Positions 1 to 7,676 are shown, counted from the stretch's first letter. The stretch is 17,954 bases of DNA from Parvularcula sp964484475 (GCA_964484475.1 CAZAFU010000053.1:1-17954), one strand, 5' to 3'. The notes: generated from the sequence alone by a model not told the origin. Numbers and translations are program-made.

Positions 1-332
1 GTGATGAGATGCCCGATTCCCATCCGCTCGCAGGCCTGGCAGAGAAGGCGGTAGCGCGCCTCGCGGGCCGCGGCCTGAATACCGGTCCTGGGTTTTTCAC
101 CCTCCCAAGGAAGGGTCTCGTGAGGCACGCCGCGCTCTTCGCACCACCAGGCGACCGCGGCGGTCTCTTCTGCCGAACCCGCCCTCAACCCGTGATCGAC
201 GGTGAGCGCGACGACCGGATGGCCCGCCTTCACGGCATGGGCGAGGAGGGCGAAGCTGTCCGCGCCGCCCGAGACGGCGATGGCCGCGGCCTCACCGCCC
301 GGCAGCGGCCAAGTGAAGCCTAGGCCTGGCAG
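1..332 (-). CDS. tilS: tRNA(Ile)-lysidine synthetase TilS, N-terminal part (cut by window edge)
   Basis: TilS attaches lysine to C34 of the CAU anticodon of tRNA-Ile2 using ATP, so that the tRNA reads AUA codons; it is cytoplasmic. The visible part has the N-type PP-loop SGGADS (codons 272-255), then ALTVDHGLR and the stretch AAREARYRLL typical of TilS; the sequence stops just before the expected HHxDDQ motif. It follows cpoB in the same direction and overlaps its end, an order common in alphaproteobacteria (pal-cpoB-tilS-ftsH). The start is a problem: the frame has a TGA at 341-339 and no ATG, GTG or TTG between it and the PP-loop. The coordinate given assumes a CTG start at 332, preceded by GAGG four bases upstream; a frameshift error near the cpoB end is the alternative. 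Identity is secure, the start is not. Confidence 0.85.
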   Translation of the reverse strand, partial: MPGLGFTWPLPGGEAAAIAVSGGADSFALLAHAVKAGHPVVALTVDHGLRAGSAEETAAVAWWCEERGVPHETLPWEGEKPRTGIQAAAREARYRLLCQACERMGIGHLI

Positions 333-1237
333 GAGGCCTCACGCATGTCGGTGATGCGGTCGCGCAGGTTCGGCTCCATGGCGTCATAGGAGCTGAGCGC
401 CCGCTGCCAGACGCGGCAGGCCTCGCGGGACTTGTCCGCGCGGGCGAAGGCCTGGCCGAGCTTCAGGTGCGCTTCGGGAGCACGGTCGCTCTCGGGATAG
501 CCGCGGATGAAGTCGAGGAAGACCCGCGCCGCGCCGCCGAGATCGCCCTGCGCGAGGTAGGTCTCGCCGAGATAGTACATCGCATCGCCCGCGCGCGGAT
601 TGTCAGGATAGTCCTCGGTCACCACGACGAAGGCACGTTCGGCATCGGAGTAGCGCGCCTCGAGAAGGGCCGAGCGGCCCGCCGCGTAGGCCGTGTCGGC
701 ATCACGGAACTCGGGCAGCGCCGCCCGCGCGCTGCCGCCGCCCACGAGATCCACCGGGCCGCCATTGTCGATGGGGGCGAGAGGCTCACCCTCCTCCATC
801 CGGCCGTCAGGTCCGAGAAGCTCGCGCTGGCCCTGGAGGCCCATGTTCAGGTTGCCCTCGTCGTCGGGATAGACCACTTCGACCAGCCGCTGCATCTGCT
901 GCTGTTGCTGGCGGAGCTGGTACTGGATCTCCTCGATCCGGCCGGTGAGGTTCTGCACCTCGCGCTCGAGCTGGCTGAGGCGGACGGAGCTTTCGGCCCC
1001 CGAAGGCGCGGCCGAGGCGGGGCGGCGGTCGATCTGGGGGATCGGATTCGCCCCTTCGAAGCGGACATTGGCCCCGCCATCGCCCCCCTCCTCGTAGACG
1101 ATCGCCTGCAACTCCCGGATCTGCCGTTCGAGGGACTCGATGCGGGAATCGGTGCGCCGGTCCTGCGCGGCGGCAGGCCCGACACTCATCCCGGCCAATG
1201 CCGCGAGCATCAGCGCAGCCTTCACAACGTTCTTCAT
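320..1237 (-). CDS. cpoB: Tol-Pal system protein CpoB/YbgF
   Basis: Periplasmic TPR protein that works with the Tol-Pal complex and coordinates outer-membrane constriction with peptidoglycan synthesis during division. The 305 residues show a Sec signal peptide (1-24, ending PAAA before Q25), a first coiled-coil stretch (31-48), a second coiled coil rich in Gln (about 83-122, five consecutive Gln), a Pro/Gly-rich linker (123-178), and three TPR-like repeats (about 180-213, 216-250, 254-285) of the usual YbgF C-terminal domain. Length is normal for alphaproteobacterial members. I chose the ATG at 1237 because it opens the signal peptide and has GGAGGG about eight bases upstream; the frame stays open to 1522, but that extension is noncoding in character. 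Upstream there is no pal gene: the next gene is a divergent ClC gene. tilS follows with overlap. Confidence 0.93.
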   Translation of the reverse strand: MKNVVKAALMLAALAGMSVGPAAAQDRRTDSRIESLERQIRELQAIVYEEGGDGGANVRFEGANPIPQIDRRPASAAPSGAESSVRLSQLEREVQNLTGRIEEIQYQLRQQQQQMQRLVEVVYPDDEGNLNMGLQGQRELLGPDGRMEEGEPLAPIDNGGPVDLVGGGSARAALPEFRDADTAYAAGRSALLEARYSDAERAFVVVTEDYPDNPRAGDAMYYLGETYLAQGDLGGAARVFLDFIRGYPESDRAPEAHLKLGQAFARADKSREACRVWQRALSSYDAMEPNLRDRITDMREASCQA

Positions 1238-1271
1238 CTTCGACCCTCCGCAAGCGATGAATTCCACCGGC

Positions 1272-1299
1272 GGGTTACCACACGCAGCGGCAAGTCCAA
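1272..1299 (-). promoter_or_regulatory. Possible cpoB promoter
   Basis: On the minus strand TTGGAC (1299-1294) and TAACCC (1277-1272) lie 16 bp apart, giving a predicted start about 28 nt before the cpoB ATG. The match to the -10 consensus is poor, so this is only a candidate within the 142-bp space between cpoB and the divergent ClC gene. Confidence 0.2.
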
Positions 1300-1379
1300 C
1301 AGTTCCATCACCGTAAAGATCGGGAAGGAAGATGGGTCTAGAATGGCCCCTGCGGCGCTGCGGATGTCGCTGACAGAAA

Positions 1380-3055
1380 GTGCGAAGAGTGATAGCGGCC
1401 CGCCCTGTGTCCAGTACCACCGAGGCTCCCTCCCCTTTCAGAACCTGGCTGCGCGCGTCGAATGACCGTGCGGCCGCGCTCACGAACATGCGGCTCTGGC
1501 TCCTCGCGGCGGTCACCGGCATCCTGACCGCCTACGGGGTGATCGCCTTCACCGTGGGGATCGAAGCGATCACCATTCTCTCCTACGGGGAAACCACGGA
1601 AATGCTGGCGGCGGGCGCAAGGGCGCTCGACCCGTGGCGCGCCTTCCTGGTGCCCGTGGCGGGGGGGTGCCTTGTCGGCCTCTTTCTCTTTCTCGGGCGG
1701 GCGAGCGGCATCCTGCCCGATATCCGCTGCCAGGGTGTGGCCGAGGTGATCGAGGCCCGGGCCAAGCCGCCGGGGTCCCTGAGCTTCCGTTCGGGCCTCC
1801 TGAACACGCTGATCTGCGCGACGGCCCTCGGCACCGGTTCGAGCGCCGGGCGCGAGGGACCGGCGGTGGCCCTTGGCGGCTCGCTTTCGGTGCATCTCTC
1901 CCAGCGCTTCGAGATCTCCGCGAAGGACAGCCGGACGATGCTCGGCTGCGCGGCGGCGGCGGCGGTCTCCGCAGCCTTCAACGCGCCGATCGCCGGCGTT
2001 CTCTTCGCGCTCGAAGTGGTGCTGTCGAACTACGCTCTTTCGATCTTCGCGCCGATCGCCCTCTCCTCGATCATCGCGACCCTGATCACCCGCTACCACC
2101 TCGGCGACCTCCACCGTTTCGTGATTCCCGATTACGGCGGGGCGGCGCCGCTGGACCTGGCGCTGGGGGGGCTGTCGGGCCTTCTCGCCGGGGTCGTCGC
2201 GGTGACGTTCCTGATGGTCGCGGCGGCGGGGCGGAGTTCGGCCCGCTGGGNNNNNNNNNNNNNNNNNNNATCCCGTTTGCGGCCCTGCCCGTGGTCGCGG
2301 GGCTCGGCATGGGGGTCATCGGCATTTACCAGCCGGAGCTTCTCGGCTTCGGGTACGAGGCCACGAGCCGTGCCCTGGCGGGCGAGTACGGCCTCCAGCT
2401 TCTCATGGTGCTCCTCGCCGGGAAGGTCGTCACCTCCGTCCTCTGCCTGTCGTGCCGTTTCGGGACCGGGGTCTTCTCGGGCGGGATCTATCTCGGGGCG
2501 ATGGCGGGCGCCGCCTTCGGCATCGGCATGAACGTGCTCTTCGGGGCCTTCGTCGCCTCGCCGACCTTCTTCGCCATCGTCGGCATGGGCGCGGTCTCGG
2601 GGGCCATCATCGGTGCGCCGATCTCGACCACCCTGATCGTCTTCGAGCTGACGGGCGACTACACCATGACCGCGGCGCTGATGATCGCAGTGGGGATCGC
2701 CACCCTCCTCACCCAGGTCTTTTTCGGGACGAGCTGGTTCCACTACCAGCTCAACCAGCGCGGCTATGACCTCTCGGAGGGGCCGCAGGGCGTCATCCTG
2801 CAGACGATCCGCGTGCGCGACGTGATGCGGCCCGTGCCCAAGACCGCCGCCCCCCTCGAGGAGAGCACGGCGCGGCTCGCAGGCAGCCAGACCCTCGGCG
2901 AGGCGCTGGCGGAAATGGCCAATCTAGGGCTCGACGCCATGCCGGTCACCAAATCGAAGACCGACAACCAGCTGATCGGCACCCTGACCCAGATCAGGGC
3001 GCTGAGGACCTACAACAAGGCCCTCGTGGACAGCCATATCGAGCATCACCGCTAG
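1380..3055 (+). CDS. ClC-family chloride channel/transporter with C-terminal CBS-like tail (interrupted by assembly gap)
   Basis: Inner-membrane anion channel or transporter. The N-terminal half reads in one frame to about 2230 and the rest in another frame from the N run to the stop at 3055; together they give a complete ClC core. Seen: the gating-glutamate motif GREGP (residues 157-161), NAPIAGVLFALEV (about 201-213), GTGVFSGGIYLGAM in the second half, a conserved ELTGDYTMT segment, and a short tail (from about IRVRDVMRP) resembling part of a CBS domain. The usual GSGIP filter is replaced by CQGVAEV (117-123), and the residue matching the E. coli proton glutamate E203 is Val213. The start is uncertain: GTG 1380 is the longest form, while GTG 1407 and ATG 1488 are in frame and no site has a convincing ribosome binding site. 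The frame change looks like an assembly error rather than a real pseudogene. Confidence 0.85.
2251..2269. other. Run of 19 Ns (unresolved bases)
   Basis: Nineteen ambiguous bases lie inside the ClC gene. The reading frame before and after differs. A single missing base in the G-run at 2228-2231 would restore one frame through the Ns (giving AAAGAEFGPLG before them and IPFAALPVV after); a wrongly sized gap is the alternative. Confidence 0.98.
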
Positions 3056-3067
3056 GTCCCTCCGGGA

Positions 3068-4021
3068 TCAGACGAGACCCCGTTCGATCAGGTCGCGGCA
3101 GGTGGCGGCCAGGCTCTCCCGGCCGGAAATGAAGTCGATGTCGAGAAGCTTCGCCGCCTTCGCCGAGGACGGCGCACGGCGTTCGACCTCGCCTTCCTCC
3201 ACCGCCGTCGGGATCCGGTCGGCAAGGTCGGGGAAATCCGCCCGGACGAGGTTGGCAAGGCCTTCGAAGGTCATGAACTCCGCCGAAGTGATGAAGCGTT
3301 CGCCGATCGCCGCATCCCGCTCGAATGCGCGAATATGGGCGAGGGCGACGTCCCTGACATCCACGACACCCAGGCCGCGGGCGGGGATTTCGTCCATCCT
3401 GCCCGAAAGAAGCCGCCTGATGATCGCGACCGACGTCCCGTGATCGTCCTCGACGAGGGGGCCAAGCACGAGGGACGGGTTGACCACGGACAGCGCCGGT
3501 CCGCCCTGCTGGTTCGCGAGGTCCCAGGCCGCGCGTTCGGCGAGCGTCTTGGACTTGACGTAGGTATTCACGCCGCCTTCGGTATCGGTCCAGTCATCCT
3601 CCGTGAAGACGCCGCCGGGGCGCGCCGGCGTCCCGTAGGCGATGGCGGCCACCGAGGAGGTCAGGACCGCACGCTTGATTCCCGCTTCGTCGGCGGCGGC
3701 GATCACCCGCTTGGTCCCTTCGAGGGCGGGCTTGATCACCTCGTCCTCGTTCTCCGGATCATTGCCTGGGAAGGGCGAGGCCATGTGGAAGAGCCCGGTG
3801 CAGCCGCTCATGGCGGCCTGCCAGCCCGCGTCCTTGAGAAGATCGGCCTCGGCAAGGTCGATGGTCTTGCCGCTATGGGTGGCGATGACCTTCTGGAGCG
3901 CCTCGCCCTTCTCCTTCGAGCGAACGGTGGCCCGCACGTCGTAGCCTTCCTTGAGGAGGGCGAGAATGGTGTGGGTCGCGATGAAACCGGAACCGCCGGT
4001 GACGAGGATGAGATCAGCCAT
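3068..4021 (-). CDS. NAD(P)-dependent extended SDR, dihydroflavonol-4-reductase-like
   Basis: A 317-residue cytoplasmic oxidoreductase or epimerase. It begins with a Rossmann nucleotide-binding motif TGGSGFIA (8-15), has an Arg pair after the second strand (ATVRSKEK) that often goes with NADPH use, the catalytic Ser in VLTSSVAA (122-123), and the YxxxK pair (Y154, K158). The overall pattern (FHMASPF, VNPSLVLGP, the late region with IPARGLGVVDVRDVA) fits the dihydroflavonol reductase/cinnamoyl-CoA reductase/methylglyoxal reductase subgroup. The bacterial substrate is not predictable. It converges on the ClC gene with only 12 bp between stops and lies 38 bp after a small membrane-peptide ORF in the same direction. 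No clear ribosome binding site precedes the ATG (CCGTCCC), so translation may depend on the upstream ORF or be leaderless. Confidence 0.88.
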   Translation of the reverse strand: MADLILVTGGSGFIATHTILALLKEGYDVRATVRSKEKGEALQKVIATHSGKTIDLAEADLLKDAGWQAAMSGCTGLFHMASPFPGNDPENEDEVIKPALEGTKRVIAAADEAGIKRAVLTSSVAAIAYGTPARPGGVFTEDDWTDTEGGVNTYVKSKTLAERAAWDLANQQGGPALSVVNPSLVLGPLVEDDHGTSVAIIRRLLSGRMDEIPARGLGVVDVRDVALAHIRAFERDAAIGERFITSAEFMTFEGLANLVRADFPDLADRIPTAVEEGEVERRAPSSAKAAKLLDIDFISGRESLAATCRDLIERGLV

Positions 4022-4059
4022 GGGACGGATTTAGGCGGGCGCCGTTCAGGGGCGAGCCT

Positions 4060-4194
4060 TCAGCCTGCAAGTGCCGAGACGAGGCTTGCCACGCCGCCTG
4101 CCAGCATGGCGGCCAGAACGATGCCGAGGAGGGTCTTGAGCCCCGGCTTCTCCCTTGCCGGGACGGAACGCCACCAAGCATCGAAACCGTTCAC
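4060..4194 (-). CDS. Small single-span membrane protein (44 aa), hypothetical
   Basis: A GTG-started ORF of 44 codons, with a good ribosome binding site (AGAGGATC just before the GTG). The N-terminal half is polar with two Trp and net positive charge (R9, R14, K16, K20), followed by a hydrophobic Gly/Ala/Leu/Val stretch of about 22 residues (about 22-43) that can cross the membrane, predicting an N-in topology. The last residues are ALAG, then TGA. It lies divergent to gloC and 38 bp upstream of the SDR gene, so the two may be co-transcribed. I do not recognise the family. The good start signal and clear charge/hydrophobic pattern are the support; its short length is the weakness. Confidence 0.5.
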   Translation of the reverse strand: MNGFDAWWRSVPAREKPGLKTLLGIVLAAMLAGGVASLVSALAG

Positions 4195-4286
4195 GATCCT
4201 CTAACTCCCATGTCTGCGTCCCGCAGGGGGCTACCACGTCACCGATCCGGTTTGCAGGGGCCTCGGCGAAACGCTAGCTCTCACCC
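4195..4286. promoter_or_regulatory. Divergent promoter region, small membrane ORF / gloC
   Basis: Ninety-two bases separate two divergent starts. On the plus strand TTGCAG (4252-4257) and TAGCTC (4275-4280) are 17 bp apart and would start a transcript at or next to the gloC ATG (4287), which has no Shine-Dalgarno. That fits a leaderless mRNA, although the -10 match is weak. Confidence 0.3.
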
Positions 4287-4961
4287 ATGACCCAAGAGCC
4301 GCCGTTCAAAGTCCAGATCGTCCCCGTCACGCCCTTCCAGCAGAACTGCTCGATCGTTCGCGCGCGTAACGGCGAGGCCGCGGTGATCGACCCCGGCGGC
4401 GAGGTGGACAGGATCATGGCTGCCGCCGAGGCCATGGGCGCGGATATCAAGAAGATCTGGCTGACCCACGGTCATCTCGACCACGCTTCGGGTGCCATGG
4501 AGCTGAAGGCGCGAACCGGCGCCCCTATCGAGGGTGCCCACCCCGAGGAAGTCTTCTGGCTTTCCCAGATCGCCGAACAGTCCAAGCGCTTCGGCGTCGG
4601 AGGCGAGGGCGAGAACGTCGTCCCCGACCGCTGGCTTCAGGATGGCGACGAGGTGGAGATCGGCGGTGTGGTCTTCGACGTCTATTTCACCCCGGGCCAC
4701 ACGCCCGGGCACGTCATCTTCCACCAGAAGGACGCCCGGCTCGCCTTCGTGGGGGATGTCCTCTTCAAGGGCTCGATCGGTCGCACGGATTTTCCGCGCG
4801 GCGACCATGCGACCCTGATCCGTTCGATCACGCAGAAACTCTGGCCGCTCGGCAACGACACGAAGTTCATCTCGGGTCACGGGCCGATGAGCAGCTTCGG
4901 GGACGAGCGGCGAACCAACCCCTTCGTCGCCGATCACGTGCTGGCTTCCTCCTCCTCCTGA
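4287..4961 (+). CDS. gloC: Metallo-beta-lactamase-fold hydrolase, GloC/YcbL type (glyoxalase II-like)
   Basis: Predicted cytoplasmic zinc thioesterase that hydrolyses S-lactoylglutathione or similar thioesters in methylglyoxal detoxification. The 224 residues carry the full metal-binding set: HGHLDH (61-66), H138 in PGHTPGH, D157 in VGDVLF, and H198 in SGHGP. The opening IVPVTPFQQNCS, the stretch VLFKGSIGRTDFPRGDH and the late NPFV match the short YcbL/GloC subgroup, which lacks the helical C-terminal domain of classical GloB. No Shine-Dalgarno precedes the ATG. The last 28 bases overlap the convergent O-antigen ligase gene, through a CTC/CCT repeat that encodes poly-Ser here and poly-Glu on the other strand. 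Confidence 0.9.
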   Translation: MTQEPPFKVQIVPVTPFQQNCSIVRARNGEAAVIDPGGEVDRIMAAAEAMGADIKKIWLTHGHLDHASGAMELKARTGAPIEGAHPEEVFWLSQIAEQSKRFGVGGEGENVVPDRWLQDGDEVEIGGVVFDVYFTPGHTPGHVIFHQKDARLAFVGDVLFKGSIGRTDFPRGDHATLIRSITQKLWPLGNDTKFISGHGPMSSFGDERRTNPFVADHVLASSSS

Positions 4962-6373
4962 GCGACCTGCCGGTAGGCGACCGCGAGGCCCGCGAAGATG
5001 AACACGAAGTCCTTCATGTAGGACACCATGCTGACGGTGTTGAGAAGGACCGCGTAGCTGAAGATCGCCGCCGCAAGTCCCTGCCCGATGAGCTGCGCGT
5101 TCAGGCCCTCGCCGAGTGCGTCCTTCGGGATCACCCGCGAAGCCTTCAGGGTCATGCGGATGGAAATGACGAAGATCGCGATGAAGGGGATGAGACCCGC
5201 CGACCCCTGGGCAAGAGCGACCTGCAGGAAGCTGTTGACGATATCGACGATCCCCTCGCCCTGGACGAGCTGATCGAAACGAGGATTGGAAAGGTAGTTG
5301 GTCTGACCGAAAAGCGGAGCACTGACATACTGCTCGATGCTGACCTGGAAGATGCGTTGCCGGTAGGCGAAGGTCCCGTAGCTGTCGATCCAGGAGAGGT
5401 CGATCGTGGTGATCACCGTCGACAGGAAGAGCGCGCCCACCCCGAACAGCGCATAGATCGTGTTGCGCTGGGCGTCATTCTGGCGGGTGTAGACCCAGAA
5501 CGCGGCGACGAAGGCGATGGCGCCAAGAATGGCTCCCCGCGACGTACTCATCGAGACCGCCGCCACGCCAACCGCGACCCAGGCCCAGAAAGGCGGAAAC
5601 GCCCGGCTTTTCAGATGGCGGTATTGCAGGAGGATCGCGGCGCCGATGAACGACGTGTAGCCGTAGAGAACCGCCGGCATGCTGCCGCCTGTCCGCAGCA
5701 CCCCGCCGCGGGAGAACATCGCGCCGCCGCCGCGGCCGACCACGTGCAGGAAGATATCCCAGCGACGGAGTTTGAACCACAGGCCGATCGCACCCATGAG
5801 GAGCATGCCCGCGCCGGTGAACCAGATCGCCTGCCTGAAATTCTCCCTGGTCGCCGTCCCCTTGGCGAGAGCCTTGAAGGGCACGTAACCGCTGATGACG
5901 GATACGACGACGAAACGCAGGATGTTCGTCGCGGTCTGCTGGGCCCCGCGCGCGGCCAGCAGGGCCTCGATGATGGCCCAGAAGATGATGATCGCCCCCA
6001 ACGGGTTCCGGGCGGTCTTCATCCGGCTCGAAAAGGCGACCGGGATCAGCAGGAGCGCCATGAAGAACCCCGGATCGAGCTCGATCAGGTAGTTGATGCC
6101 CGGAAACGGGACCGTGTATTCGATGCCTTCGGGTACCGCGATCAGGAAGGCCGGGTAGAAAAGGGCAAGCCTCGACCAGCCCGTGAGCGCGACCGCGAAC
6201 GATCCGTAGAGGAAGAAAAACAGGGGTGGCGAGCGGAGGACGAGGCTGGCGCCGCCGGCGAGGATGAAAAACGCGCCCACGCGCCAGCCATCGATGCCCC
6301 TGATCCTCGGGAGGAAATAGGCGGCCGGCACGACACCGACCAGGAACCAGAATGCGGCGTTGAGATATCCCAT
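4934..6373 (-). CDS. O-antigen ligase/polymerase family membrane protein (Wzy_C/WaaL-like)
   Basis: A polytopic inner-membrane protein of 479 residues, with about ten to twelve hydrophobic segments starting right at the N terminus (MGYLNAAFWFLVGVV). The strongest family mark is SMSTSRGAILGAIA in the second half, the SRG-type motif at the start of the Wzy_C domain, followed by a long periplasmic-type loop rich in aromatic residues (SYGTFAYRQRIFQV, SAPLFGQTNYLSNP). Such proteins polymerise repeat units or ligate polysaccharide to a lipid carrier. It ends in acidic QEEEEAST. The ATG at 6373 is chosen over a longer open frame because it follows the glycosyltransferase stop by 5 bp, with AGGG overlapping that stop as ribosome binding site, pointing to translational coupling. 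Ligase and polymerase cannot be told apart here. Confidence 0.82.
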   Translation of the reverse strand: MGYLNAAFWFLVGVVPAAYFLPRIRGIDGWRVGAFFILAGGASLVLRSPPLFFFLYGSFAVALTGWSRLALFYPAFLIAVPEGIEYTVPFPGINYLIELDPGFFMALLLIPVAFSSRMKTARNPLGAIIIFWAIIEALLAARGAQQTATNILRFVVVSVISGYVPFKALAKGTATRENFRQAIWFTGAGMLLMGAIGLWFKLRRWDIFLHVVGRGGGAMFSRGGVLRTGGSMPAVLYGYTSFIGAAILLQYRHLKSRAFPPFWAWVAVGVAAVSMSTSRGAILGAIAFVAAFWVYTRQNDAQRNTIYALFGVGALFLSTVITTIDLSWIDSYGTFAYRQRIFQVSIEQYVSAPLFGQTNYLSNPRFDQLVQGEGIVDIVNSFLQVALAQGSAGLIPFIAIFVISIRMTLKASRVIPKDALGEGLNAQLIGQGLAAAIFSYAVLLNTVSMVSYMKDFVFIFAGLAVAYRQVAQEEEEAST

Positions 6374-6378
6374 GGACC

Positions 6379-7593
6379 CTAGCGCACCGAATGATGGGCG
6401 GCCGCGACCTCCCGGTAGAATGCATCGAGCTGCCTGCCCACCGCATCGAGGTCCAGCTCCCGCGCGACAAAGGCGCGGGCCGCGTCGCCGATCCGCCGTT
6501 GCCTCCCGGCATCGAGCATGAGGTCGGTCACCGCCCGCACAAGCTGGCCAGCATCGCCGGGATCGACCAGGATACCTGTCTCTCCATCGCCGACGAGTTC
6601 GGCTTCTCCTCCCCACCGCGAGGCCACGAGGGCACTTCCCGCGGCCATGGCCTCGACTGCGGCATAGGGGAAGTTCTCGTAACGCGACGCCACGATGGTC
6701 ACCCCATGACGCCTGCGAAGGTCGTCGATCTCTTCCGGCGTCTGCTTGCCCGGAAGGTGCACCCTTCGCAGGTCTTCCGGCGGAAGCCGCTCTTCGAGGA
6801 GTTCCGCAACGGTTCTGCGGGAGCCGTCGGGGCGCTCGAAGCCATCGTCCGGTCCCGCGAGCGTGACTTCAGCCCCGGGATTCTGCTTCAGGATCTCCGG
6901 GAGGGCATCGCAGACGACGTCGGCTCCCTTCGGCCGGGTCATCTTGCCGACGAAGAGGAGACGCTTCGCCGCGCCGCCCTCCCAGTCGACGCTGCGCTGC
7001 GGAATGGCCACGGGGTTGGGAATGCGCGCCGTGACCGCTGGACGATAATCCGCGTGGGCTATCATCGCGTCGAGCGTGGCCTGCGACGGAGCACTCGCGG
7101 CTGACGTGCCGCGGAAGGCTTCACGCTCGGCCCTCACCCGGGCCTCCTCCTGCCGCGTCGGCGGACGCCCCCTGTGGTCGAGGCCGATGAAGTAGGGACC
7201 ATGGAGGCGGACGGCGACCGGGATATCGAGGCGCTGCGCGACGAGTCCGAAGGTCCCGAAGGACTCCTCCATTTCGAGAAGGTCGAGACCCCCCGCCTTC
7301 GCAACGGCGGCGGCCGTCCTTCTTGCGGTCGTGTCCCGCGGGCTCCTCTGGTCCTCGAGATGCCTCTCGAAGTGAGCCTTGAACCAGTCCCGCGTCAGGA
7401 GCTTCGGCCCGCCGATCGCCGCGGCGTCCCCATCATGGGGTCCGAGATTCGACGAGAGGACGAGGGCCCGGTGGCCCTGCCGCCTGACGGCATCGACCTG
7501 ATGGGCCACCGCGGTCACGATGCCGTTGGGGTAACCGTGGCCCGGCGGCCAGAAGGGCGAAACGAAGCCGATCCTTAATGGGTCCTGAGCCAA
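6379..7593 (-). CDS. Glycosyltransferase family 4 (GT-B fold)
   Basis: A 404-residue cytoplasmic or peripheral-membrane sugar transferase, probably adding a residue to a lipid-linked polysaccharide precursor. It opens with a GT-B N-terminal domain (LRIGFVSPFWPPGHGYPNG), has the interdomain strand LLFVGKMTRPKGADVV (212-227), and the EX7E retaining-GT motif (E306 and E314 in ENFPYAAVE), then the AGSALVAS and GETGILVDPGD donor-site region. The start is TTG at 7593, supported by GAGGGG four bases upstream. It is the first gene of a minus-strand pair with the O-antigen ligase (5-bp spacing) and is divergent from the flippase. Donor and acceptor sugars cannot be inferred. Confidence 0.92.
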   Translation of the reverse strand: MAQDPLRIGFVSPFWPPGHGYPNGIVTAVAHQVDAVRRQGHRALVLSSNLGPHDGDAAAIGGPKLLTRDWFKAHFERHLEDQRSPRDTTARRTAAAVAKAGGLDLLEMEESFGTFGLVAQRLDIPVAVRLHGPYFIGLDHRGRPPTRQEEARVRAEREAFRGTSAASAPSQATLDAMIAHADYRPAVTARIPNPVAIPQRSVDWEGGAAKRLLFVGKMTRPKGADVVCDALPEILKQNPGAEVTLAGPDDGFERPDGSRRTVAELLEERLPPEDLRRVHLPGKQTPEEIDDLRRRHGVTIVASRYENFPYAAVEAMAAGSALVASRWGGEAELVGDGETGILVDPGDAGQLVRAVTDLMLDAGRQRRIGDAARAFVARELDLDAVGRQLDAFYREVAAAHHSVR

Positions 7594-7676
7594 ACTGCCC
7601 CTCTTTCGTGTTGCATAACGAAATGCATTGGCGGATCACGCTGTCCGCATCAATCGGCGATGAGACTGACCCGCTT
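7594..7676. promoter_or_regulatory. Divergent control region, glycosyltransferase / flippase
   Basis: Eighty-three bases lie between the two divergent polysaccharide genes and must hold both promoters. It is noticeably more AT-rich near 7605-7630 than the flanking coding DNA. It contains the small inverted repeat listed separately. I could not identify convincing -35/-10 pairs. Confidence 0.4.
7612..7627. repeat. Short inverted repeat TGCAT-N6-ATGCA, possible operator
   Basis: Perfect 5-bp arms, TGCAT (7612-7616) and ATGCA (7623-7627), separated by AACGAA. The position in a divergent promoter would suit a dimeric regulator controlling both directions. Arms this short can arise by chance. Confidence 0.25.

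Noticed and set aside
1238..1522. N-terminal extension of cpoB (frame open to 1522)
   Set aside because: The extension would put the signal peptide in the middle of the protein and overlaps the start of the ClC gene; ATG 1237 has a good ribosome binding site.
3050..3075. GTCCC-TCC-GGGAT as a bidirectional terminator between ClC and the SDR gene
   Set aside because: Only five pairs including one G-U, a three-base loop and no T-tract in either direction.
6374..6616. N-terminal extension of the O-antigen ligase (frame open to 6616)
   Set aside because: It overlaps the conserved end of the glycosyltransferase in another frame and is Arg/Gly-rich rather than membrane-like.
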